From an uncultured Clostridia bacterium (GTDB taxonomy: Bacteria > Bacillota > Clostridia > Lachnospirales > CAMVHY01): a stretch of 38,984 bases of DNA. The notes under the pieces are model-generated. The model was not told where the DNA came from and did not search any database. It saw nothing but the letters and a program-made list of their open reading frames with translations. This document shows, in pieces, positions 15,800-24,928 of this stretch (position 1 is its first letter; each line of letters begins with the position of its first letter). A program made the position numbers and the translations under genes. The stretch spans positions 1 through 38,984 of the forward strand of contig CAMTJU010000013.1 of assembly GCA_947073045.1 (NCBI GenBank). The letters are read 5' to 3'.

Positions 15800-17031
15800 T
15801 GAACTGACACCAAAAAGTTAGACAAGGTTATATAAAAAAATCTATTAAGCAACCGAAAGGGCTTGCAGACTGTGAATAGCAGGAGGCAAGCCCTTAAGTT
15901 TTGCCTTAATACATCGATTATTGTAGTAGTCAAGATATTCTATTAATTCCTGCTTAAAATGTTCAATGGATTCAAACTTTTGTAAGTGGAATATTTCACT
16001 TTTCAGCAAACCAAAAAAGTTTTCTATCACTGCATTGTCCAGACAGTTGCCTTTGCGGCTCATACTCTGTCGAATACCTTTTTTATGGAGTATCTGTCGG
16101 TATTGTTCATGCTGATATTGGCAGCCTTGGTCGGAATGAAGAATGAGGTTAGTATCATTTGGAACTGTTGCAAATGTTTTATTTAGCCTAGATATTACCA
16201 TGCTCAATACAGGATGTTCTAAAATAGTATAGCTTACCAAGTTACTGCTATGTAGATCAAAGATAGACGACAGATATAACTTTTCTCCAAATGGGCTGAA
16301 CTCTGTTACATCGGTAACCCACTTTTAGTTTGGCTTTTCTGTTTTGAAATCTCGGTTTAGAAGATTTGGAGCAATTTTCCCCACATCACCTTTGTAAGAA
16401 TGGTATTTTTTCATCCTGATATGACACACAAGACCTAATTGATTCATGAGCTTTTAGACAATCTTATGATTCAAGTAAATATTTTGGTTGTGCAGCTCAA
16501 CTGTGATTCTACGGTAGCCATACCGTCCTTTGTTTTTGTAATAGATTGTCGTAATCTGTACCTTGACTAATTTATACTTGTCTGATTTATTCATTTGTTT
16601 TAAGTGATAGTAAAAGGTTGCACAGGCTAATTGAGCAATTGAAAAAAGTATTTTCAGTAATCAAGTCTTGCAAGTTTTTTAGGTATTCATTTTCTGCTCT
16701 TAATCTCTGCACTTATGCCAAGAGATCTTCATCTACTTCTTTTGGAAATTCTCGTGACGATCTGCGCTGGCTCTGGCTCGTCCACGCGCTCTATTGCCAA
16801 ACATTCTATTCCTTGTGTCAGATATGTCCTCTTCTACTTCTGTATACTTTCATGTATTATGCCATACTTTTGTTCTGCTTCATGGTATGTCATGCTTTCT
16901 TCCAATATCTGTTCTACCACCATTTCTTTATATTCTGCCGTGTATACCTTGTTTCGTTTTCTTTTTGACATAATTTAACACCCCATTTGTTTTTAGTATC
17001 CCATACTGTCTAACAAATGGGGTGCTGTTCA
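15800..17031 (-). mobile_element. Full-length but inactivated IS3-family (IS150-like) insertion sequence
   Basis: The element is 1,232 bp between imperfect terminal inverted repeats of about 25 bp: TGAACTGACACC...GTTAGACA at 15800 and, reversed, TGAACAGCACCCC...GTTAGACA ending at 17031. The minus strand encodes OrfA from 16978 (MSKRKRNKVYTAEYKEMV, an HTH-type start) and OrfB. Both carry several in-frame stops and shifts, for example TAG in OrfA near 16845 and TAA just before KWVTDVTEF. The last open part (15845-16240) retains HSDQG and VIENFFG; the three DDE acidic residues are all still encoded, in TDV, SDQ and IEN. No clear target duplication flanks it; CAA on both sides is possible. It sits in a terminator loop. 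Confidence 0.92.
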
Positions 17032-17032
17032 A

Positions 17033-17053
17033 TTTGCTTGAGATTTTTTTTGT
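17033..17053. terminator. Right arm of the terminator split by the IS
   Basis: TTTGCTTGAGATTTTTTTT is the partner of the arm at 15784-15794. The rbfA operon reads toward it. Between it and rbfA (17054-17123) I see only AT-rich sequence. Confidence 0.65.
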
Positions 17054-17123
17054 TTAAGTTTTTATAAAGTGACTACAAAGTAGACGTTTATTGCAATTTT
17101 TTTACAAAAAGTTTATCTTTTAA

Positions 17124-17459
17124 TTACTTTATTTTATTTAGCAAATCATTTATTTTGATACTATATTCTATTGAATCATCCAATATAAATTTAAATTCAG
17201 GGGTCAATCTTAGATTTAGTTTTTGTGCAATTAATTTTCTTATAAACCCTGAGGCATTGTTTAATGTTTTAATTGTCTCATCTTTTTTTTCATCTAGAAC
17301 GCTTACATAAACTAAGCAATGTTCCAAATCAGAACTTGTTTTAACACGCAATACACTTGTTATTGAACTTATTCTTGGGTCATGAAGTTCCAATTGTAAT
17401 ATTTCGCAAAGACAATGACGAATTTCATCATTAATTTTTACCATTCTTCTGGTACTCAT
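17124..17459 (-). CDS. rbfA: Ribosome-binding factor A
   Basis: This small KH-fold protein (111 aa) binds the 30S subunit during late 16S rRNA processing and cold adaptation. It has the family opening RMVKINDEIRHCLCEIL, followed by DPRISSITSVLRVKTSSDL with the conserved V-x-x-D-L-x-H/A pattern, the interior VYVSVLDEKK, and the ending NLRLTPEFKFILDDSIEYS. The length is normal. GGTGAAATAAA precedes the ATG. It is the last gene of the rimP-to-rbfA operon; truB and ribF, which often follow, are absent. Confidence 0.96.
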   Translation of the reverse strand: MSTRRMVKINDEIRHCLCEILQLELHDPRISSITSVLRVKTSSDLEHCLVYVSVLDEKKDETIKTLNNASGFIRKLIAQKLNLRLTPEFKFILDDSIEYSIKINDLLNKIK

Positions 17460-17469
17460 TTTATTTCAC

Positions 17470-19542
17470 CTACCGCGGTATTTCTTCCATAACATATGCT
17501 TCCATTACATCATTTTCTTTTATGTCATTGAATTTATTGAGCATAATTCCACATTCATATCCTTCAAGAACTTCTTTTACATCATCTTTAAAGCGCCTTA
17601 AAGTATTTAGTTCACCTTCATAAATTGTTTTACCATCACGAATGAGACGGATTTTAGAATTTCGTAGAATTTTACCGTCTGTAACATATGAACCAGCTAT
17701 TGTTCCTAAACTCGAGATTTTAAATAATTGACGAACTTGTGCATGACCCAAAATTTTTTCTTCAAATATTGGATCAAGCAATCCTTTCATAGCTAATTTA
17801 ATATCTTCGATTGCATCATAAATTATTCTATAGAGACGTACATCAACTTTTTCTGATTCGGCTATAGATTTTGCTGAAAGTTCCGGACGTACATTAAAAC
17901 CAATTATAATTGCATTCGAAGCAGACGCAAGCATTATATCCGATTCAGTTATTGCTCCAACTCCGCCGTGTATCGTTTTTATTTTAACTTCTTCATTTGA
18001 TAAGCGTTCCAAACTATTTTTTATAGCTTCAACTGATCCTTGTACATCAGCTTTGACTATTATATTTAATTCTTTTACACCGCCTGTTTGTATTTGGCTA
18101 AACAAATCATCCAAAGAAATTTTAGCGGTGCTTTCTTTTATCATTGCCATTTTATTTTTGTTTATTATTGATTCAGCTAACTGGCGTGCTTGTTTTTCAC
18201 TTTCTGTTGTATAAAACATTTCGCCTGCATTTGGAACTGATGAAAGTCCTAAAATTTCAACAGGAGTCGAAGGCAACGCTTTTTTTACACGATTACCTTT
18301 GTCATTAATCATTGCGCGAATTTTTCCAAATGAACTTGCAGCAACTATAGGATTACCTATTTCCAATGTACCATTTTGTACGAGAACAGTAGCAATTGGA
18401 CCGCGGCCACGGTCAAGTTTTGATTCTATAATTATACCACATGCAGCTTTTTTAGGATTAGCTTTTAATTCTTTCATTTGTGCCACCAATATTATCATTT
18501 CAAGTAAATCGTCTATACCAATATTATTTTTTGCAGATACAGGAACGCAGATTGTTTGGCCACCCCAATCTTCTGCTACTAATCCATACTCAACCAATTC
18601 TTGTTTTACACGGTCAATATTTGCGCCTGGCTTATCAATTTTATTTATAGCTACAATTATTTCAACTCCAGCAGCTTTGGCATGATTTATAGCCTCGATA
18701 GTTTGTGGCATTATACCATCATCAGCTGCTACTACCAATACAGCTATATCAGTGGCTTGTGCTCCGCGCATTCTCATTGCCGTAAATGCTTCATGCCCTG
18801 GAGTATCTAAAAATGTAATAGTTTTACCAGAAATTGAAACCGTGTATGCACCAATATGTTGAGTAATACCGCCGGCTTCCGTATTTATAACATTTGTATG
18901 ACGTATTGCATCTAAAAGTGATGTTTTACCATGGTCAACATGCCCCATAACTACAACAACAGGTGGACGCTCAACTAAATCCTGTGAATCGTCAGCAGTA
19001 TTGAGTTCCTGGGCAAATAATTCCATTTCCTCTGCTTCTTCCAATATAATATTAAACTTTTCAGCAATTTTTGAAGCTTGCTCAAATTCAATTATTTGAT
19101 TTTGATTAAACATCAATCCTTGACTCATCAGCATTTTTATTAATTGAGAAACAGATTGTTTTAACTTATTTGCCAGTTCTTTTAAAGTTATATTTTTGGG
19201 GACTTTAATTATAATTATATCTGATAATTGTTGAATTGTCTCTGGAGATTTTTCACTTTTTTTATCTTTCTTACTAGATTTTTTATGATTGTTTTTGGGA
19301 GTATCGACATTTTCAGGTTGCGCAGCTTTATTTTCATTTTTATTTTCAGTTGATTTTTTATTTTTTTTAGGACTAGCAGCTGGTTTTTGTTGAAATAAAG
19401 CAATAACCTTTTTTGCATCATTTTCATCTACGGAACTCATGTGATTTTTAACGTCTATGCCGTTTTCGTTCAATTTATTTATTAATTCTTTACTCGTAAC
19501 ACCAATTTGTTTGGCTAATTCATGAACACGAATTTTACTCAA
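17470..19542 (-). CDS. infB: Translation initiation factor IF-2
   Basis: IF-2 is the GTPase that brings initiator fMet-tRNA to the 30S subunit and promotes subunit joining (690 aa, a compact form). The N-terminus carries an IF-2N domain ([20 protein letters not shown]), a Lys-rich low-complexity linker at about 55-100 and a second IF-2N domain ([21 protein letters not shown]). The G domain holds [15 protein letters not shown] (G1), GITQHIGAY (G2), DTPGHEAF (G3), NKID (G4) and SAK (G5), then domains II-IV. The start is TTG after GGAGGTG. It lies 2 nt from ylxQ. Confidence 0.98.
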   Translation of the reverse strand: MSKIRVHELAKQIGVTSKELINKLNENGIDVKNHMSSVDENDAKKVIALFQQKPAASPKKNKKSTENKNENKAAQPENVDTPKNNHKKSSKKDKKSEKSPETIQQLSDIIIIKVPKNITLKELANKLKQSVSQLIKMLMSQGLMFNQNQIIEFEQASKIAEKFNIILEEAEEMELFAQELNTADDSQDLVERPPVVVVMGHVDHGKTSLLDAIRHTNVINTEAGGITQHIGAYTVSISGKTITFLDTPGHEAFTAMRMRGAQATDIAVLVVAADDGIMPQTIEAINHAKAAGVEIIVAINKIDKPGANIDRVKQELVEYGLVAEDWGGQTICVPVSAKNNIGIDDLLEMIILVAQMKELKANPKKAACGIIIESKLDRGRGPIATVLVQNGTLEIGNPIVAASSFGKIRAMINDKGNRVKKALPSTPVEILGLSSVPNAGEMFYTTESEKQARQLAESIINKNKMAMIKESTAKISLDDLFSQIQTGGVKELNIIVKADVQGSVEAIKNSLERLSNEEVKIKTIHGGVGAITESDIMLASASNAIIIGFNVRPELSAKSIAESEKVDVRLYRIIYDAIEDIKLAMKGLLDPIFEEKILGHAQVRQLFKISSLGTIAGSYVTDGKILRNSKIRLIRDGKTIYEGELNTLRRFKDDVKEVLEGYECGIMLNKFNDIKENDVMEAYVMEEIPR

Positions 19543-19544
19543 AC

Positions 19545-19850
19545 TTACACCTCCACAATTTTTTTGAGTTTGTCAGCTAATTTTATATCATTAACAACAA
19601 TTATGCTGACAATGTGTTTGCCTATTGCTTTACCTAACTCAAGTTTTGTCCCGACAACAATTAATGGTATTTTATAAATTTTAGAAGTAGCGATAATTTT
19701 TTTTTGTAAGCTGTAGCCAATATCATTACTTATAACTATCAATTTAGCAGTATTGCTTTTGATATTTTCGATACAGGCTTTTTCTCCCCAAGATAATTTT
19801 CTTGCTAGATAGCAAATACCGATAAGTTCATAAAATCTTTTTGAATTCAT
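19545..19850 (-). CDS. YlxQ-like L7Ae-family RNA-binding protein
   Basis: This 101-residue protein of the L7Ae/L30e/S12e fold fits the YlxQ place in the nusA-infB operon. Supporting segments are [18 protein letters not shown] (the usual GLAxRAGKLxxGxxxxxxxI pattern, weakened), [40 protein letters not shown] and the ending [17 protein letters not shown]. The typical Gly-rich start is diverged ([13 protein letters not shown]), so RNA binding may be altered. It overlaps ylxR by 23 nt, indicating coupled translation. The call relies partly on position. Confidence 0.85.
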   Translation of the reverse strand: MNSKRFYELIGICYLARKLSWGEKACIENIKSNTAKLIVISNDIGYSLQKKIIATSKIYKIPLIVVGTKLELGKAIGKHIVSIIVVNDIKLADKLKKIVEV

Positions 19851-20076
19851 CTTCCAATTCCTTATATATTACACAAATAGATTTAGATTTAAAAGAGCGT
19901 TCAAAACCTTTCTTTTTTTTAGATTTTCTAAGGCACTCCATTGATTTACATAGATAAGAGCCACGCGAGTTAATTTTGCCGGTGTGGTCTATACAAAATT
20001 TATTGGGAGAAATTTTAGCAATACGGATTAAATTTTTCTTATCAAACATTTTACCACAACCGACGCATTTTCTCAA
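19828..20076 (-). CDS. ylxR: YlxR (DUF448) nucleoid/RNA-binding protein
   Basis: This 82-residue basic protein has the YlxR signature CVGCGKMFDKKNLIRI near residues 4-19 and the conserved GRGSYLC-type segment as SRGSYLCKSMECL near 37-49, followed by a Lys-rich stretch. YlxR family members bind nucleic acid; roles as an RNase P modulator and a transcription regulator have been proposed for the family. The TTG start overlaps the nusA stop as TTGA, so its translation is coupled to nusA. Its 3' end overlaps ylxQ. Confidence 0.93.
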   Translation of the reverse strand: MRKCVGCGKMFDKKNLIRIAKISPNKFCIDHTGKINSRGSYLCKSMECLRKSKKKKGFERSFKSKSICVIYKELEDEFKKIL

Positions 20077-21131
20077 ACATTCTCTGATAAGACTTCACCT
20101 TCTAACTGTTCAGGTGTTTTAACGTCCAGACGCATGCCAACCAATTTAGCAGCCAAACGAATATTCTGACCGTTTTTGCCAATTGCAAGAGAAACCTGAT
20201 TGCTATCAACCACAACCAAAGCACTATTTTTATCATTGTCTATTTGGATATATTTAATTTTAGCGGGACTAAGGGCAGCTTTTATATATTCTTCAATATT
20301 TTCATGCCAGTTAACCAAATCAATTTTCTCATGATGAATTTCAGATAATATAGTATTTATGCGATTGCCATTTTCGCCAATACAAGCGCCTATAGCTTCA
20401 ACTTCGCTATTTTCAGAAACAATAGCAACTTTGCTTCGTTTACCAGGTTCGCGTGCTATATTAACAATTTTTACAATGCCATCTGAAATTTCAGGAATTT
20501 CTTGTTCAAACAAGCATTTTATAAAATTAGGATTAGCACGTGAGACAAAAACCATAACACCTTTTGAAAGGCGCCGAACATCCATAACATACAATTTTAT
20601 TCTGTCATTAATGTTAAAAACTTCGCCAGGTATTTGTTCTTTTTCAACAAGCACGGTTTCAATATCGCCCAGATTTACAATAATATTTTTATATTCAAAA
20701 CTTTGGACTATGCCTGTAATAATTTTTTCTTTTTTAACTGCAAACTTGTTATAAAGTGAGTCACGTTCAATTTCCAAAAATTTTTGTGATACAACTTGTT
20801 TTGCGGTTTGTGCAGCGATTCTTCCAAAATCTTTAGGCGTAACAATAATTTGCACATTATCATCAAGTTTATAAGCAGGGTCAATATTTTTAGCTTCTTC
20901 CAATGATATTTCCAAACGTTCGTCCTCAACTTTTTCAACAACTTTTTTAAGTGCAATAACTTGTACATTGCCAGTTTGATTGTCTATATCAACTTGAATA
21001 TTTTGTGCAAGTCCAAAATGTTTTCTGCATGCGGCAATCAAAGAAGTTTTTAATGTGTCCAAGATGACATCTTCGTCAATATTTTTTTCAATAGCAATTA
21101 ATTTTGCGGCATTTATTAAATCATTACTCAA
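20073..21131 (-). CDS. nusA: Transcription termination/antitermination factor NusA
   Basis: NusA binds RNA polymerase and the nascent transcript and controls pausing, termination and antitermination (352 aa, the short Gram-positive form without acidic repeats). The N-terminal polymerase-binding domain includes LINAAKLIAIEKNI and QVVSQKFLEIERD. The S1 domain is at about 130-195 (GIVQSFEYKNIIVNLG). KH1 has EPGKRSKVAI and IGACIGENGNRINTI, and KH2 has VSLAIGKNGQNIRLAAKL. The frame continues upstream to 21152, but TTG at 21131 follows AAAGGAGAG at correct spacing and is chosen. It overlaps the rimP stop by 8 nt. Confidence 0.97.
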   Translation of the reverse strand: MSNDLINAAKLIAIEKNIDEDVILDTLKTSLIAACRKHFGLAQNIQVDIDNQTGNVQVIALKKVVEKVEDERLEISLEEAKNIDPAYKLDDNVQIIVTPKDFGRIAAQTAKQVVSQKFLEIERDSLYNKFAVKKEKIITGIVQSFEYKNIIVNLGDIETVLVEKEQIPGEVFNINDRIKLYVMDVRRLSKGVMVFVSRANPNFIKCLFEQEIPEISDGIVKIVNIAREPGKRSKVAIVSENSEVEAIGACIGENGNRINTILSEIHHEKIDLVNWHENIEEYIKAALSPAKIKYIQIDNDKNSALVVVDSNQVSLAIGKNGQNIRLAAKLVGMRLDVKTPEQLEGEVLSENV

Positions 21132-21600
21132 TTTTATTCTCTCCTTTATCAAAAATTAATCTGCAGCTTGAAATTATTTTTCTAGGTATAGACAATGAAT
21201 GTTGCTCAAATTCAATTTCTATATTGTCCAGGTCCGCTTTAAGTAATTTGCCTTCATAAATTTTATGATTTTCAAATGGTTTATACAAATTTATTTTTAT
21301 GTTGTGGCCTATATATTTTTTATAATGTGCATCTGTTTTCAAAATGCGCTCTATGCCTGGTGAACTTACTTCCAAAATATATTCGTGCTCAATAGGGTCT
21401 TTTTCATCCAAAATTTTACTCAGTGTGCGACTTACCTTTTCGCAATCATTTATATTAATTCCGTTATCAGAGTCGATATAAACACGTAAAAAATATTGAT
21501 TAGATTCTTTAACAAATTCTATGTCGTATAGCTCAAAATTGTTTTCAATTAAGATTGGCAAAACGTAATTGCTTACTAAGCTCACAATTTTTCCTGCCAT
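21124..21600 (-). CDS. rimP: Ribosome maturation factor RimP
   Basis: RimP is a cytosolic assembly factor for the 30S subunit (158 aa). Family segments are visible: FELYDIEFVKESNQYFLRVYIDSDNGI (with IDSDNGIN as the hallmark), DCEKVSRTLSKILDEKDPI, and YILEVSSPGIERILK. The C-terminal SH3-like domain contains GKLLKADLDNIEIEF. The frame runs 12 nt further up, but ATG at 21600 follows AAGAGGTG and fits the family start (MAGKIVSLV). It is the first gene of the rimP-nusA-ylxR-ylxQ-infB-rbfA operon, driven by the promoter at 21670-21698. Confidence 0.96.
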   Translation of the reverse strand: MAGKIVSLVSNYVLPILIENNFELYDIEFVKESNQYFLRVYIDSDNGININDCEKVSRTLSKILDEKDPIEHEYILEVSSPGIERILKTDAHYKKYIGHNIKINLYKPFENHKIYEGKLLKADLDNIEIEFEQHSLSIPRKIISSCRLIFDKGENKIE

Positions 21601-21628
21601 TAAATAAATCACCTCTTAACAAAATTAA

Positions 21629-21650
21629 GGAGTGGGCTAAAACCCACTCC
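21629..21650 (-). promoter_or_regulatory. Leader hairpin upstream of rimP
   Basis: GGAGTGGG, loop CTAAAA, CCCACTCC is a perfect 8-bp GC-rich stem in an otherwise AT-rich stretch. It lies in the 5' leader between the promoter and the rimP ribosome-binding site. On the minus strand it is followed by TTAATTTTG, too weak a T-run for a standard terminator. It could be an attenuator, an autoregulatory site or an RNA-stability element. Confidence 0.55.
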
Positions 21651-21669
21651 GTTTATTTTACATAATTAC

Positions 21670-21698
21670 ATTCTAGAACAAATATTTAAATATGTCAA
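21670..21698 (-). promoter_or_regulatory. Predicted sigma-A promoter of the rimP-rbfA operon
   Basis: On the minus strand a consensus TTGACA (21693-21698), 17 bp, then TAGAAT (21670-21675). The predicted start near 21663 places the GC-rich hairpin early in the leader. Confidence 0.8.
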
Positions 21699-21717
21699 TA
21701 AAAAGTTGTTTGATATA

Positions 21718-21749
21718 TTTTGGTTGCTTTCTTGAAAAAAGTAACCAAA
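21718..21749. repeat. Imperfect palindrome of the TTACTTTT...AAAAGTAA type
   Basis: TTTGGTTGCTTT, then CTTGA, then AAAAAGTAACCAAA forms a hairpin with two G-T type mismatches. Related palindromes occur at 36424-36450 and 38873-38902, each next to a CTCAAG-type terminator. Confidence 0.5.
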
Positions 21750-21777
21750 TAACTTTTAAATAAAAAATCCCAAGCTG

Positions 21778-22590
21778 TGAACAACACTCAATTTGTTAGA
21801 CAGTATGATATACTAAAAAATAAAAAAACAAATGGGGTGTTAAATTATGTCAAAAAGAAAACAAAACAATAGGTACACAGCAGAATATAAATAAATGGTG
21901 GTAAAACAGACAGGTATTGGAAAAAAGCATGTCATGCCATAAAGCAGAACAAAAGTATGGCATAACACATGGAAATATCCAGAAATGGAAAAGGATATAT
22001 CTGACACAAGGAATAGAAGGTTTGGCAATAGATCAACATGTATGTGATGCACAGATCGTCTACGAGAATTTCCGAAAGCAGAAAATGACTACCTAAAAAA
22101 CTTACAAGACTTGATTACTGAAAATACTTTTTTCAATCGCTCAATTATCTTGTGCAACCTTTTACTATCACTTAAAACAAATGAATAAACCAGACAAGTA
22201 TAAATTAGTCAAGGTATAGATTACAACAATCTATCACGAAAACAAAGGACGATATTGCTACCGTCAAATCACATCTGAGCTGCACAACCGAAATATTTAT
22301 CTAAACCATAAAACTTTCCAAAAACTCATGAAGAAATTAGGATTAGCATGTCGCATCAGGATGAAAAAATATCATTTTTACAAAGGTGAGCAGGTAAAAT
22401 TGATCCAAATCTTTTAAACCGAGATTTCAAAACAGAAAAGTCAAACCAAAACTGGGTCACTGATGTAATAGAATTCAATTTGTTTAAAGAAAAGCTATAT
22501 TTGTCGCCTATCATTGTTCTACATATCAGCAACTTGGTAAGCTACACCATTTCAGAGCTTCCTGTATTGAGCATGGTAATATCTATGCCA
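21778..22590 (+). mobile_element. 5' half of an IS3-family element (partner half at 36512-36893)
   Basis: It begins with the same inverted repeat as the copy at 15800-17031 (TGAACAACACTC...GTTAGACAGTATG) and runs through OrfA (ATGTCAAAAAGAAAAC at 21847) into OrfB up to the codons for LPVLSMVIS. All frames carry stops. Homology ends abruptly near 22586-22590, where a kinase-like reading frame takes over. The missing 3' part is the fragment at 36512-36893, which begins at the equivalent base. On its left is AAAAAATCCCAAGC, a terminator arm. The element and the gene fused to it come from a reciprocal exchange. Confidence 0.88.
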
Positions 22591-23731
22591 AATTAGGGTT
22601 TGGAGAATATTTTATTCATACAGAATTTGCAATTGACAATTCAGGTAAATCTGTTTTTATGAATAAAGCAAAAGGTCAACAAGGCTCGGAAGTTTTGTTA
22701 TATAAACCAACACAAAAAGCAGAATTAAGTCAATTTTTAGATTCAAATGCAAACATTGCATTTGAATTTAATGAAAAAGATGAAAATGGTAATCCAAAAT
22801 TTGAAATTAAAAATGGTAAAGTCAGTGATTTAGTTAAAAATCCTATATGTATAACACAAGAAACTCAATTAAGCGCATTAGCAATTGGAATTGTTGATTT
22901 TATTTGTATTCAACCAGATAGACATTGGAAAAATTTTTTTATTGATAAGAATGGAAAAATGACTGGTATAGATAATGATGCAGTCGGTATTGTTGATTAT
23001 GGTGAAGAAGTAACAAAAGAAATTATGAAAGTTAAAGTGCCTTTTGTAACATCTCAAATTAAAGAAAAAATTATAAATTTATATGACAATAAAGATATGC
23101 TTTTAAATTTTTTAAGAGGTAAAATGAATATAGGTATGCAGGGAAATAAAGTTATTTCAGAAATGGAAAAATGTTTAGATATGTTATATAATTACATTAA
23201 AAGTAATAATTGTCCAATTTGTGACTTCAAATATAAAGATGATTTTATAAATCATTTCTTACTAGCTCACAACAATTTTTCACAATATTGTACTAAAGTA
23301 GGTCGTTCTAATGGTTTTATTCTTTCTGAATCAAATCCAATAGCTCTTATAATTCACAATTCTATAGGAGAAACTTTTAATAGATTTGCTGGCTGTCATT
23401 ATTAAAAATATCAGACTCAATAATTGACGAATTATCAAAAAAAAGTATAGAGATAAATGAATTAGTCAAAAGTGTAGTACAAAAGGTTTCATGCAAGGAA
23501 ATTGATCGTTTAATGCTTATATTTCAAATAAATTGTGAAGATGCAATTCAAATAGTAATAAATCCAATAATCGAAAGCATTCCATATTTTAATAAATATA
23601 GTCAAAGTAAAGCAGAACGTACATATGAGAAAGTTTGTAGAAAAATTGACGCTTTATTCCCAGAATCACATCTTTTTGATTTCTCTCACACAGCAAATCA
23701 ACTACAACACCAAAATTATCAAGAACGTTAA
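22587..23731 (+). pseudogene. C-terminal half of a kinase-like gene, fused to an IS fragment and frameshifted
   Basis: From 22587 the frame reads AKLGFGEYFIHTEFAID and runs without a break to 23405; a start at 22659 within it is unlikely to be genuine. It includes CIQPDRHWKNFFID followed by GIDNDAVG, which look like the catalytic loop (D-R-H-x-x-N) and metal-binding Asp of HipA/PI3K-PI4K-like kinase folds. Near 23395-23402 the frame shifts: a second frame, open from 23384 to 23731, continues with LKISDSIIDELSKKSIEINELV and ends FPESHLFDFSHTANQLQHQ. One missing or extra base would rejoin them. The N-terminal half lies at 36893-37894 on the other strand. The normal role is unknown; it is not functional in this form. 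Confidence 0.72.
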
Positions 23732-23759
23732 ATTAAATTATAATATTTAAAAATAAACT

Positions 23760-23789
23760 GATCACATATATTACTGTGATCTTTTTTTG
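23760..23789 (+). terminator. Rho-independent terminator after the kinase-like gene
   Basis: GATCACA, loop of about 7 nt, CTGTGATC followed by TTTTTTT. It follows the kinase-like frame by about 30 nt. Confidence 0.82.
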
Positions 23790-23941
23790 TGCAATAAGAA
23801 ATTTATATTATAAAAAAATTTTTTAAATAAAATTGTTGAATTTAAGTAAGACAAAATATATACAAAAGCAAATTTATCAGTGCAAATTTTTTTTAAAAAT
23901 TTATATGTAACTCTCTGTTTTTTAATTGTAATATAAAAGTG

Positions 23942-23953
23942 TAATCCGGATTA
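23942..23953. promoter_or_regulatory. Perfect 12-bp palindrome (TAATCCGGATTA), possible operator
   Basis: The exact palindrome TAATCCGGATTA lies 24 nt before the first DUF1659-like start, just upstream of AAAGGAGG. A TATAAA overlaps its right edge. I cannot place a convincing -35. A regulator binding here could control the four-gene operon. The stretch 23790-23941 is AT-rich without other visible features. Confidence 0.45.
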
Positions 23954-23977
23954 TAAAAAACTAAAGGAGGAATACCA

Positions 23978-24187
23978 ATGGCAGTAACAAATACAATAAA
24001 AGCAACAAAATTTCAATTAAAATATGCAAACAATAAAGGTTCTTATACTTTTTCTGACTTAAAAAATTCAGGCACTACAGATGATAAAATATTAGCTACT
24101 GCACAAGCTTTTGCCTCAGTGCAAGAATCAAGTACAGAAAAAATTTATAAGCTTATTGACAACAAATTAGAAAAAACTCAAGCATAA
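23978..24187 (+). CDS. DUF1659-like small protein (copy 1)
   Basis: This 69-residue soluble protein has no signal peptide, TM or cysteine. Its general pattern (MAVTNTIKATKFQLKY..., a short Gly-rich turn, then a helix FASVQESSTEKIYKLID) matches small DUF1659-type proteins that sit next to DUF2922 genes in Firmicutes. Function is unknown for the family. A consensus AAAGGAGG ribosome-binding site suggests strong translation. It heads a four-gene tandem with strong ribosome-binding sites before each start. Confidence 0.75.
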   Translation: MAVTNTIKATKFQLKYANNKGSYTFSDLKNSGTTDDKILATAQAFASVQESSTEKIYKLIDNKLEKTQA

Positions 24188-24201
24188 GGAGGATAATAAA
24201 A

Positions 24202-24429
24202 ATGAATAAAAATTATTATGAATTTGTTTTTGTAAGTGATCAGGGTAAAAATATAAATTTAAAGATACCAAATGCTATTGAAACTTTCGATACTGACCAA
24301 TTTGCAGAAGATATGGATTTAATAATTGCATCAAATGTAATTTTAACTTCTGCTGGAAAACCTGTAGCAAAAAGATTCGTTAAATATATTGAACCTAAAA
24401 TTATTGAAGTTACAATCCAAAATAATTAA
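24202..24429 (+). CDS. DUF2922-like small protein (copy 1)
   Basis: This 75-residue protein has the DUF2922 shape: YEFVFVSDQGKNINLKIPNA (two strands around a G-K turn, then the IPNA motif), a helical DTDQFAEDMDLIIASNVI, and a final strand KYIEPKIIEVTI. No signal peptide or cysteine is present. The function of the family is unknown. It follows the DUF1659-like gene by 14 nt with AAGGAGG upstream. DUF1659 and DUF2922 genes commonly travel as a pair, so a joint role is likely. Confidence 0.78.
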   Translation: MNKNYYEFVFVSDQGKNINLKIPNAIETFDTDQFAEDMDLIIASNVILTSAGKPVAKRFVKYIEPKIIEVTIQNN

Positions 24430-24452
24430 TACAATAAAAGGAGGAAATAAAA

Positions 24453-24644
24453 ATGGCAACATTAAATTTGATAGATACAAAATTGACTTTAAAATTTTCC
24501 GAACAAAGCTATTCAAACAGTAACATAAATAATGCTGCTAGCGACCAAACCATTTACGATTTAGCAGAATTAATGGAAAAATATCAGTTATCAGCACCGA
24601 CTGAAATCGGTAAAACTTTGAAATACGAATTTATAATTAGTTAA
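24453..24644 (+). CDS. DUF1659-like small protein (copy 2)
   Basis: This 63-residue protein (MATLNLIDTKLTLKFSEQSY...) has the same layout as the first gene: an N-terminal strand pair, a helix (DQTIYDLAELMEKYQLSA) and a final strand (KTLKYEFIIS). Sequence similarity to copy 1 is low. The assignment rests mainly on size, pattern and its position before a second DUF2922-like gene. AAAGGAGG lies at ideal spacing. Confidence 0.65.
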   Translation: MATLNLIDTKLTLKFSEQSYSNSNINNAASDQTIYDLAELMEKYQLSAPTEIGKTLKYEFIIS

Positions 24645-24656
24645 GGAGGTTAAAAA

Positions 24657-24896
24657 ATGAATCCTAATTTTAAAATTACTTATAAAACAAGTGATAATGA
24701 AATATTTGAACTTACAATACCTAATGCATTTAATTTTGATCCAGACGTTGCAGAAAATGTTACAAGAGTCAATACAGCTGCTAAAAACATTATGAATGCA
24801 AATGCAATAGAGACAGGCTGCGGAGATTTAAGCAGCATTGAATCAATAGTTTATTGCAAAAATGATGTTACAGTGCACGATTTGGCAAATCTATAA
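24657..24896 (+). CDS. DUF2922-like small protein (copy 2, diverged)
   Basis: This 79-residue protein keeps the opening of copy 1 (FKITYKTSDNEIFELTIPNA, with TIPNA matching KIPNA) and a following helix region (DPDVAENVTRVNTAAKNIM), but the second half differs and contains two cysteines (ETGCGDLSS and VYCKND). It follows copy 2 of the DUF1659-like gene by 12 nt with AAGGAGG upstream. Divergence between the two pairs suggests an old duplication with specialisation. A terminator follows. Confidence 0.65.
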   Translation: MNPNFKITYKTSDNEIFELTIPNAFNFDPDVAENVTRVNTAAKNIMNANAIETGCGDLSSIESIVYCKNDVTVHDLANL

Positions 24897-24928
24897 TTTA
24901 AATCATCTAAAATTTATCACATAAGGAA

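Noticed and set aside
16618-16978. Two overlapping plus-strand frames inside the IS
   Set aside because: They are antisense to the transposase OrfA region and are rich in Phe/Tyr/Cys, as expected for shadows of AT-rich coding sequence.
15797-17032. CAA target duplication around the full IS
   Set aside because: It requires trimming the inverted repeat at one end by two bases, and the other copies do not show an equivalent duplication, so it is not claimed.
21629-21650. Hairpin as a terminator for a plus-strand gene
   Set aside because: No gene reads into it on the plus strand, and it lies within the mapped-by-eye leader of rimP, without a T-run on the minus strand.
22659-23405. A complete 248-residue gene beginning at ATG 22659
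   Set aside because: The same frame is open upstream to 22587 with coherent protein sequence, no ribosome-binding site precedes 22659, and the missing N-terminus is found at 36893-37894.
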